64,000 bases of DNA, taken from Pseudoalteromonas luteoviolacea S2607. Lineage in GTDB: Bacteria > Pseudomonadota > Gammaproteobacteria > Enterobacterales > Alteromonadaceae. This document shows positions 57,394-64,000 of this stretch, one piece after another. The notes under the pieces are model-generated. The model did no database searches. It saw only the letters and a list, made by a program, of their open reading frames with translations, and was not told the origin of the DNA. The stretch is taken from assembly GCF_001625575.1 (NCBI RefSeq), contig NZ_AUXV01000026.1:1-64000 (forward strand), in the 5' to 3' direction. Numbering within the stretch: position 1 is the first letter of the stretch; each line of letters begins with the position of its first letter. The position numbers and the translations under genes are program-made.

Positions 57394-59946
57394 ATGCGCC
57401 GCAACTTTATCTTCGCTGCGATGGCTTTGCTATTCGTTGTTTTTATTACTTTTGTCTTTAGGGTGCCGCTAAGTTTGGCGGTTGCTAAGTACTATCTACC
57501 TCAGGGGCAACTCACTTGCTTAGATTGGTCATTATCAGGACTTATAGAAGTCACAGTAGATGAAGTGTGTTTTGAAAGTGATGATATTTTGGTGTTAGGC
57601 AAAGACATTGCGATATCCACAGAGCGTTTAGATGCTGATTTGTTAAGCATCACGCACAAACGGCGGCAAAAAGATGCACAAGAAAGTGCAATGCAAACGC
57701 TAAACTTGCCACTTCCAGAACGCCGACCTCTGGTTAATGTCGTTCATCTAGATATTAACTCCCCGTTGTTGAAGCGACCTTTGCAGTTGTCGGTTAAAGA
57801 AACTCAGTTGAACCGATTTGAGGTAGCGGGAGAGCTCTTGGCGGGCATAGAAATCTCTCCTCAACGAGTGAAAGCTCAGTTTGAACTGCACAGTGCGGCC
57901 ATTGCACATTACTTACCAGAACAAGTTAATCAGCTGGCAGGTACTTTCAACTTATCGACGGATGGTGTGATGGTTAAGTATGAAACTGAAGTTGAGCTGA
58001 GTGCTCACTATCAAAAAGACAAACAATGCCAAGTTGATGTTGTGAGTAAAGGTCAACTATCGGGGAGTTGGCACCTAAATGACACACAAGGTGGAATCGA
58101 TGCGTCTAGGCTACCTTTACAGCTTGACGCTTCCCGCTGTGCCGATTTTATCAATGCGCAGTCGCATGTGCCTAATGGTACGTTCAGTAGCCAGTGGGTT
58201 GCAGCTTTTGATTCAAATCTCGAAATTAGCCAAGCAGAGGTATTGATTCCTCAACTAACTTTGTCTGATTCGAACAGTGATTCTGAGGTTCAAGTTCACG
58301 CTTTTACTTTCAATTATAACAACCTAGCTGCAAAAGGCCGTTTGGATGTTAACCATCACTCTGAGGTTTTTGGTTTGGTTGCATTACAATCCTCTTTTTT
58401 ATATGAACCTCTATCGACACACATATCTGGTGATTGGATAGTAAGCAATGCATTTCTTGTAATACCAAGTAACCTAAAGCTTACTGACTTAGTTAGCCAA
58501 GGGGCATTTACATTAGCTGGTGACCCTTCACAGGCTCTTAACTTAGAAGTGAATGCGCAGTTTACTGCCAGTGAGGTTAATGTTCAGGATATACAGCTGG
58601 ACAATACTGAATTAAACATTGATAGCGCATCAGTGATACACCTAACTCGTCTTAGCATGCAACATGCTCTTCCGATACAGATAAATGAAATAAACACCCA
58701 ACTCAGTGCACAGAAATATAAACTACAGACACTATCGGGTAAGCATGTGCTCTTACAGACGCATGCAGAGCTCAGCGAATCAGGAGATCTTTTAGCTAAT
58801 ACTGAGCTAGACATAGGCTCGTTTAAAATGAGGGAGATAAGAGGAAAAGATATTAATCAAACGTCAATAATTTCGGGCAAAGTCACAAGTCAAAAGATTA
58901 ATGCCAGTATCGATGGCGAGATGCATTTGGGGCTAATAGCAAATCCAAATCTGTCGTTTCGCGACGCCGTATTGACGACTTCCGGCAGTATTCAAGATGC
59001 TGTAAAACTCAAGCATATAGCTCATTTAGAAGATTTTGAGTTTAGCATTGACCACATTTTGGATGGAGAGCTGAACCAAGTGTTGTTAAATGTACCCGAG
59101 CAGAGCTTTATGACACTGCAACCTTTCGTTAGTCAGCTAGCACCTCAATTACAGCTGAGTGAAGGCTTTATATCTGCTGAGGTTGCTGGAGATTTGGCGA
59201 CTCAAAGCTATCAGTTTAAAGCCGACTTGAAAGGTGGTGGGGTTTTGTATGACTCCCACTATCTGCATGGTATTAACTTACCTGTTATGGGAAAGTTCAA
59301 TAATGGGCAGTTGGCACTTTCTGAGACTGTGCTCGATATAGAGGAAGTTCGTTCAGGTGCTGTCCTTACAGATGTGTCAGCAAAACTGTCATCAATGAAT
59401 AACACGCTGATCCTAAGCGATGCTAGAGCGACAATTTTTGATGGCGAAATCACTGCACAAAAATTTAATTTATCTAAGGGTGATCAACGCTTTTTAATCG
59501 AGGCGCACAATTGGGACCTTGCACTTATATCAGAAGCCGGAAAAAACGCGGGTGTTGAGCTTCGCGGGCGTGTCTCAGGCAAGCTACCCGTTTCTATTGA
59601 GCAAAGCGCGTTTGAGATTACAAATGGTAAGTTAACTAACATTGATGTGGGCTTTCTAAGTATCGAAAATAATGAGTCAGTTGAAGCATTAAAGTCGCAC
59701 CAAGCGGGTATAGATACCGCATTTAGTTTGTTAGAAAATCTAGAAATAGAAAAGTTATCGAGCGATGTTGCTTTGTCACCTGATGGTTGGCTAGATTTAG
59801 CTGTAGAAATTGTAGGTGTTAATGAGCAGGCACAGCAACCGATAAACTTTAATTACACACATAGTGAGAATATTTTTCAATTGTTTAGAGCATTGCGTTT
59901 AAGTGATGAGATAACGAATGAAGTAGAGAAAGCATTAAATAAATAG
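57394..59946 (+). CDS. ydbH: YdbH-type AsmA-like envelope protein
   Basis: An 850-residue protein with one N-terminal transmembrane helix (about residues 5-27) and a long beta-rich periplasmic body typical of AsmA-like, TamB/YhdP/YdbH proteins. In E. coli these three are thought to bridge the periplasm and move phospholipids to the outer membrane. The C-terminal DVGFLSIENNESVEALKS and INFNYTHSENIFQLFRALRLSDEI segments fit YdbH. Identity is confirmed by the downstream ynbE and ydbL genes. AGGA precedes ATG 57394. Confidence 0.87.
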   Translation: MRRNFIFAAMALLFVVFITFVFRVPLSLAVAKYYLPQGQLTCLDWSLSGLIEVTVDEVCFESDDILVLGKDIAISTERLDADLLSITHKRRQKDAQESAMQTLNLPLPERRPLVNVVHLDINSPLLKRPLQLSVKETQLNRFEVAGELLAGIEISPQRVKAQFELHSAAIAHYLPEQVNQLAGTFNLSTDGVMVKYETEVELSAHYQKDKQCQVDVVSKGQLSGSWHLNDTQGGIDASRLPLQLDASRCADFINAQSHVPNGTFSSQWVAAFDSNLEISQAEVLIPQLTLSDSNSDSEVQVHAFTFNYNNLAAKGRLDVNHHSEVFGLVALQSSFLYEPLSTHISGDWIVSNAFLVIPSNLKLTDLVSQGAFTLAGDPSQALNLEVNAQFTASEVNVQDIQLDNTELNIDSASVIHLTRLSMQHALPIQINEINTQLSAQKYKLQTLSGKHVLLQTHAELSESGDLLANTELDIGSFKMREIRGKDINQTSIISGKVTSQKINASIDGEMHLGLIANPNLSFRDAVLTTSGSIQDAVKLKHIAHLEDFEFSIDHILDGELNQVLLNVPEQSFMTLQPFVSQLAPQLQLSEGFISAEVAGDLATQSYQFKADLKGGGVLYDSHYLHGINLPVMGKFNNGQLALSETVLDIEEVRSGAVLTDVSAKLSSMNNTLILSDARATIFDGEITAQKFNLSKGDQRFLIEAHNWDLALISEAGKNAGVELRGRVSGKLPVSIEQSAFEITNGKLTNIDVGFLSIENNESVEALKSHQAGIDTAFSLLENLEIEKLSSDVALSPDGWLDLAVEIVGVNEQAQQPINFNYTHSENIFQLFRALRLSDEITNEVEKALNK

Positions 59947-59958
59947 GAGCAAGAGAGC

Positions 59959-60138
59959 ATGAAATGGATGCTAACCTTGATGCTGGTTGTGTTGACGTCA
60001 GCATGCACGCATAAAGTGCAAGTAGAGACGAAAGAGCCAATCACTATCAATTTAAATGTTAAAGTGGATCACGAAATCCGCGTAAAAGTAGATAAAGAGC
60101 TAGATGATCTGTTTAGCGAAGACAGTGAATTATTCTAA
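59959..60138 (+). CDS. ynbE: YnbE-like lipoprotein
   Basis: A 59-residue lipoprotein. The signal peptide MKWMLTLMLVVLTSAC ends in TSAC, with Cys at residue 16. The mature part KEPITINLNVKVDHEIRVKVDKELDDLF matches E. coli YnbE (KEPITINMNVKIEHEI). By family knowledge YnbE anchors in the outer membrane and works with YdbH as the far end of the bridge. AGGAGC precedes it, 12 bp after ydbH, and ydbL follows 12 bp later. Confidence 0.93.
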   Translation: MKWMLTLMLVVLTSACTHKVQVETKEPITINLNVKVDHEIRVKVDKELDDLFSEDSELF

Positions 60139-60150
60139 GGGAGCCTAAAC

Positions 60151-60471
60151 ATGAAAGCTAAAATGATTTTGACAACAATTGCGGCAGCCTGCTTGAGCTT
60201 TTCAGTGATGGCAATGACCATCAATGAAGCGAAAACGCAGGGCTTTGTGGGTGAGAACTCAGCAGGCTATTTAGGTGTGATCAAGGGTTCTGCTAGTGTG
60301 AAAAAACTTGTTGCGGACATAAATAAAAAGCGCAAAGCGAAATATCAACAACTCGCGAAGAAAAATAAAATTAGCTTGGCACAAGTTGAAAAGCTTGCTG
60401 CGGAAAAAACCTATAAAAAAACCTCATCAGGCCACTTTATTCAAGTCAATGGCAAGTGGGTCAAGAAATAA
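60151..60471 (+). CDS. ydbL: YdbL family periplasmic protein (DUF1318)
   Basis: A 106-residue protein with signal peptide MKAKMILTTIAAACLSFSVMA, cleaved near residue 21. The mature part (MTINEAKTQGFVGENSAGYLGVI and NKKRKAKYQQLAKKNKISLAQVEKLAAEK) matches DUF1318. In E. coli YdbL is reported to control YdbH-YnbE assembly. It is the last gene of ydbH-ynbE-ydbL and ends before a terminator. GGGAGC precedes the ATG. Confidence 0.92.
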   Translation: MKAKMILTTIAAACLSFSVMAMTINEAKTQGFVGENSAGYLGVIKGSASVKKLVADINKKRKAKYQQLAKKNKISLAQVEKLAAEKTYKKTSSGHFIQVNGKWVKK

Positions 60472-60479
60472 GCATACTG

Positions 60480-60506
60480 CAGCGCCCATGGGCGCTGTTT
60501 CTTTTT
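60480..60506 (+). terminator. Terminator after ydbL
   Basis: CAGCGCCC and GGGCGCTG form a GC-rich stem with a CATG turn, followed by TTTCTTTTT. It lies between the convergent ydbL and DUF1415 genes. Confidence 0.88.
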
Positions 60507-60522
60507 AAAGTTTGAAATACAG

Positions 60523-61068
60523 TTATTTGTGAGCGGTGCACTGCGATAGCAGCTGCTGCCAAAAAGCTTCACCTTTACGCCTTGCGAGTCGTATATTATT
60601 GTCGGGAATAGACTCAGGATCATCATATTGTTCTAAGGCCATGGCCATACTGTCTTCACGAATAAGGTGAAGTGTTGGATAGGGCGCACGATTGGTATAG
60701 TTGGCCGGATCGGCCTCATCGCTGTCAGCAAAGACATAATCAGGGTGAAAGTTAGCTATTTGATACTTACCTTCAAAACCTTGCGCACAGAGCATTGCAT
60801 TGGCAAGATCAACAAGGTCTAAAAAGTCATCAAACAAGGTAAACCCCTCTGAAAATATTAACAGTGTAGTTTCTCGTTCAGGGAGAGTGTTTAGTTCAAA
60901 GCACTCTTGCAGCATTTCCATTACGGCATCCTCATGTGAGACCGCTGAACTCACTTGATAGTGAATGGATTGCTGTTCCACTTCCTTTTTTGCAAACGGG
61001 CAAAAGTTATACTTTACAATCACTTTACTTACCCAGTTTTGCATAGAATTAATAACGTGCTGAGACAT
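60523..61068 (-). CDS. DUF1415 family protein
   Basis: A 181-residue cytoplasmic protein. KVIVKYNFCPFAKKEV, IFSEGFTLFDDFLDLVDLANAML, YQIANFHPDYVFADSD and NRAPYPTLHLIREDSM are the family hallmarks. The function is unknown; the conserved NFCPFA cysteine region suggests a possible active site. Its ATG directly follows the waaA stop with no gap, so the two genes are probably cotranslated. Confidence 0.9.
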   Translation of the reverse strand: MSQHVINSMQNWVSKVIVKYNFCPFAKKEVEQQSIHYQVSSAVSHEDAVMEMLQECFELNTLPERETTLLIFSEGFTLFDDFLDLVDLANAMLCAQGFEGKYQIANFHPDYVFADSDEADPANYTNRAPYPTLHLIREDSMAMALEQYDDPESIPDNNIRLARRKGEAFWQQLLSQCTAHK

Positions 61069-62331
61069 TTACTGCTCCAAAAGTGCGTTGATAACTTTAA
61101 GGGTTCGGTTAATTGCCCCCTGGTTTTTTGCCAAACACGTAAACGCATTTTGGCCTAGTGTTTGAGCGGATTGAACATCGCCTAGATAAGAGGTGACCTG
61201 TGTTGCAAGCTCTTTTTCATTTTGGCACAGGATAGCGCCATTCATGGCCATCAGTTCCGGATAGATATGCGAAAAATTATAAGTGCTTGGTCCACTGATA
61301 ACCCCAATTGCACTAGCTGCGGCTTCAAGCGGATTGTGGCCGCCGCGTTCAATTAAACTGCCGCCGATAAATGCAACCGATGCGCCACCATAAAGAAACT
61401 TGAGTTCACCTAGTGTATCGGCGAGCATAACTTGGCAGTCTTTTTCATACGAAGAACTGCGGCGGCTGTACTTAATGTTTTCGCTCGACAGAATATGAGC
61501 TACGGGGTCAAACTGCTCAGGGTGACGTGGCGCAATAATCAGTAAGGCGTTAGGATGCTTTTGCAGGATTAATTGATGAGCTGCAATGACTTGTTCATGT
61601 TCATTAGGATGTGTAGAGCCCGCTATCCAAACCGGTCTGTCACCAATTTGTGTTTTTAACGCATTTAGTTTGAGTTTGTCTGCATCGTCGATGTGAATAT
61701 CAAACTTGATCGAACCTGTGAGCTGCACTCGACTAGCATCAAGCCCCAGAGCAATAAAACGGCGACTATCTTCTTCGTTATGACTGGCTAATACATCTAT
61801 GTGTTTCATTAACTGGCGGCTCAAGGAGGCAAAGCGTTTATAACCTTGGTATGACTTTTCGGATAGGCGCGCATTTACCACGGTTACGGGGCATTGATTT
61901 TGCTTAGCGTAATAAAATAAATTAGGCCACAGCTCAGTTTCCAGAACAATAAGCAGTTTGGGCTTAACCATTTTAATGAACTTTCTTGCTGCGAACGCGA
62001 TATCAAGAGGCAAATAGCACATATCAACCGTGTCGCCAAATTGCTTTTGGATCTCAGCTCTACCTGTTGGCGTATTGCAGGTGATCAGTAATCGCTCGTT
62101 TGGATGAGCATGTTGGATGCGCTTAATAAGTGGTGAGGCTGCAAGTACTTCCCCAACAGAAGCGCAATGCATGACAATTGAATTCTTTGTGGTTTTATTT
62201 TTTACACGGCCAAACCTTTCGCCAAAGTGCGCCCTATAACCGGTGTTTTTTTTTCCTCTTACTTGATACAGGTAAAAGGCAATAAATGGGCTGAGCAATA
62301 GCAACAGCAAGGAGTATAGGTATCTGGTCAT
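61069..62331 (-). CDS. waaA: 3-deoxy-D-manno-octulosonic acid (Kdo) transferase
   Basis: A 420-residue inner-membrane-associated glycosyltransferase (E. coli 425) that adds Kdo to lipid IVA, the first step of the LPS core. One N-terminal anchor helix lies at about residues 4-22. MHCASVGEVLAASPLI, IVLETELWPNLFYYAK and the late AFIGGSLIERGGHNPLEAAASA motifs are diagnostic. Whether it adds one or two Kdo cannot be told. It fits with lpxL and lptFG in the window. Confidence 0.96.
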   Translation of the reverse strand: MTRYLYSLLLLLLSPFIAFYLYQVRGKKNTGYRAHFGERFGRVKNKTTKNSIVMHCASVGEVLAASPLIKRIQHAHPNERLLITCNTPTGRAEIQKQFGDTVDMCYLPLDIAFAARKFIKMVKPKLLIVLETELWPNLFYYAKQNQCPVTVVNARLSEKSYQGYKRFASLSRQLMKHIDVLASHNEEDSRRFIALGLDASRVQLTGSIKFDIHIDDADKLKLNALKTQIGDRPVWIAGSTHPNEHEQVIAAHQLILQKHPNALLIIAPRHPEQFDPVAHILSSENIKYSRRSSSYEKDCQVMLADTLGELKFLYGGASVAFIGGSLIERGGHNPLEAAASAIGVISGPSTYNFSHIYPELMAMNGAILCQNEKELATQVTSYLGDVQSAQTLGQNAFTCLAKNQGAINRTLKVINALLEQ

Positions 62332-62476
62332 AGCGATAGGTAAAAAATAAAAGAGTATTCTAACCCGCTAACGGGATAATGGAAATTGCTATAACAATTT
62401 TACACATAACCGCGCGTGCTCAAAAGCTGTAAATTTGCTAGTATTCGGGCCCTGTTGTGATTTCAAATGAATTAAA

Positions 62477-63934
62477 ATGTTGTCAACTTATAAAAGAGTA
62501 TTATTTGCTGTTTCTTTTTTAGGGCTTAGCTCGACAATGGCACTAGCAATGCCAACTGCTTATCTACCGATTGGCAAAGATAAGATACTTGAGTATCAAA
62601 TTGAAAAAATGTTTACCATGACTGCTATTACCCCAATGAGCAAGCCATATCGCATTACAGAAATAAACCAACATATCGCTAAGCTTGGCAAGATTGATCC
62701 TGCGCTGCAAGCGAGTATTCGTGCTCGTATTGCACCTTATCTTGAAAGAGATGCCATTACCCGACGCGGCGTTAAATTACGTATCGATTCTGGCGAAGAA
62801 CAAAAACTTGCCAATGATAGAGGTAACCACTCAAGTGAATATGCTGAACTCTCTCTAGATGGCATATATAGAGGAAGTGATAACTCTTTGATGCAGTTAG
62901 GTGCAGAGTATAGAGTCGAATCTGGCAAGCTCGTACCTTATAATACGTTTTACGCTGTGGGCGGGGAAAATCTACAACTTAACCTTGGATATAAGGAACA
63001 TTGGTTTTCTCCATTCAAACATTCTGCAACCATACACTCTAATAATGCACAAGCGCCGCTATCAGCTTCTATTGGCTTGAATTCACCACTTAGAAATTGG
63101 TGGAACTTTGACTTTGAAGTATTTTACTCTGAGTTAGAGCATGTAGAAGATGGCATTCTATATCAAAAAGAAATGCATGATGGCACGCCTCGATTAGCCG
63201 GAACACATATTAGTATTGAGCCAATGCAGAATTGGAAGGTAGCTATTAATCGAGTGATGCAATTCGGTGGTGGGCCCAGAAAGGTTGGCTTTAAAGACGT
63301 AGTAAAGGCATATTTTGACCCTGCGGGCAATGACAACAGTGGGGTAACCGGTAGTAAAGATAATGAACTTGGCGACCAGTGGGCCAGTGTAACGACCTCA
63401 TTTAAAACGAGTTGGTTGACAACGGTTGAGTGGTACCTTGAACATGGTGGCGAAGATACTCGAGAGCATAAAAACTATTTATTTGGTAATAACGTAACTA
63501 GCTTCGGTGTCTATCTACCAAGCCTTACCGACGACTTCTCTTTCAGATTCGAGCATACTAATCTGCACAGTCTATGGTATGTAAACGAAATTTATGCCAA
63601 AACAGGGAACAGTATCAATGGTTTTGTTATCGGAAATTCCTTGGCAAACAACAGAACATTTAATGATGGGGTACCTTCAACGAGCAATGTGCTAGAGGTA
63701 ACCTATTCAGAGAGCTTAGATTCAATGTGGAATCTAAAGTTAACAAGTGTTCAAAATAAGAGTGGATATAAAAATGAGTTGGGTGGCGTAAGCGATAATT
63801 ACGAGAATATGCGTGAACTCAAATTATCAAACTCGAGAAAAATTGACAGCTACCAAGTAGAAACAAGCCTGACTTTAGGTAAAGATGTGTATGGTGATAA
63901 TTACACATGGCTTTCAGTCAATGTATACTGGTAA
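62477..63934 (+). CDS. Wzi-like capsule assembly outer-membrane protein
   Basis: A 485-residue protein with a signal peptide MLSTYKRVLFAVSFLGLSST cleaved after about residue 24. The body is an alternating beta-strand outer-membrane barrel. The ISIEPMQNWKVAINRVMQFGG, LGDQWASVTTSFKTSWL and TTVEWYLEHGGED strands match Wzi, the surface receptor for capsular polysaccharide. No wza or wzx genes are present, so capsule function is inferred only from the family. It is divergent from waaA. The remaining bases to 64000 hold no recognisable gene. Confidence 0.82.
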   Translation: MLSTYKRVLFAVSFLGLSSTMALAMPTAYLPIGKDKILEYQIEKMFTMTAITPMSKPYRITEINQHIAKLGKIDPALQASIRARIAPYLERDAITRRGVKLRIDSGEEQKLANDRGNHSSEYAELSLDGIYRGSDNSLMQLGAEYRVESGKLVPYNTFYAVGGENLQLNLGYKEHWFSPFKHSATIHSNNAQAPLSASIGLNSPLRNWWNFDFEVFYSELEHVEDGILYQKEMHDGTPRLAGTHISIEPMQNWKVAINRVMQFGGGPRKVGFKDVVKAYFDPAGNDNSGVTGSKDNELGDQWASVTTSFKTSWLTTVEWYLEHGGEDTREHKNYLFGNNVTSFGVYLPSLTDDFSFRFEHTNLHSLWYVNEIYAKTGNSINGFVIGNSLANNRTFNDGVPSTSNVLEVTYSESLDSMWNLKLTSVQNKSGYKNELGGVSDNYENMRELKLSNSRKIDSYQVETSLTLGKDVYGDNYTWLSVNVYW

Positions 63935-64000
63935 AACACGGGTAATCAAAGAAGTTAGGCCCAGTATTTGGGCTAATAACAATATTAAGGATCACTATGT

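Overview
The window reads as an ordinary, densely coding stretch of a marine gammaproteobacterial chromosome, most likely Pseudoalteromonas or a close Alteromonadales relative. The basis is gene content and order (ftsB-ispD-ispF-truD-surE-pcm-nlpD-rpoS; yggS-proC-yggT-DUF4426-rdgB-hemW; yqgE-ruvX next to gshB and rsmE; nudF-DUF1249-cpdA-yqiA-parE-parC; ydbH-ynbE-ydbL), the AT-leaning base composition, and protein lengths that match the enterobacterial orthologues. No database search was possible, so the genus is an inference. I see no prophage, insertion sequence, CRISPR array or rRNA. There is one tRNA, tRNA-Leu(CAA).

Layout. 1-180: non-coding DNA of unknown nature. 181-3768: a MoxR ATPase/VWA protein pair and three small uncharacterised genes. 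3822-9684: cell division, isoprenoid, tRNA modification, protein repair and stress-sigma genes in the order that ends in nlpD-rpoS. 9955-14953 (minus): valS, holC and pepA. 15149-17325: lptF-lptG, lipopolysaccharide export. 17371-20630: an RDD membrane protein, tRNA-Leu, a small membrane protein and an orphan sensor histidine kinase. 20627-26877 (minus): a DUF885 lipoprotein, hemW, rdgB, DUF4426, yggT, proC and yggS. 26907-29942: pilT, pilU and an overlapping periplasmic binding-protein-like gene. 29956-34311 (minus): ruvX, yqgE, gshB, rsmE, an unknown protein and a DUF350-like membrane protein. 34392-37187: glnE. 37197-40232 (minus): a TcpQ-like protein, lpxL-type acyltransferase and tolC. 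40444-47091: nudF, DUF1249, cpdA, yqiA, parE and parC, mostly overlapping. 47321-52578: a phosphoribosyltransferase, glutaminase, inosine-guanosine kinase, tadA, a previously uncalled 54-residue arginine-rich protein, and mltF. 52821-56705: purL, followed by a tandem duplication of its own 3' end. 56940-60471: a small lipoprotein and the ydbH-ynbE-ydbL cassette. 60523-63934: DUF1415, waaA and a Wzi-like outer-membrane protein.

How the genes work together. Envelope construction is the main theme: LptF/LptG, LpxL, WaaA, YdbH/YnbE/YdbL, TolC, NlpD, MltF and Wzi all build or maintain the cell envelope. Nucleotide metabolism and genome upkeep (purL, gsk, phosphoribosyltransferase, rdgB, nudF, parE/parC, holC, ruvX) form a second theme. 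Twitching motility is represented by the PilT/PilU retraction ATPases.

The items most worth following up are the 54-residue basic protein (50939-51103, minus strand, perfect Shine-Dalgarno, overlapping the end of tadA), the tandem duplication of the purL 3' end with its terminator (56643-56913), a strong terminator for the DUF885 gene embedded in the end of the opposing kinase gene, and a 13-bp-arm palindrome inside the small lipoprotein gene. I found no clearly new multi-gene system.
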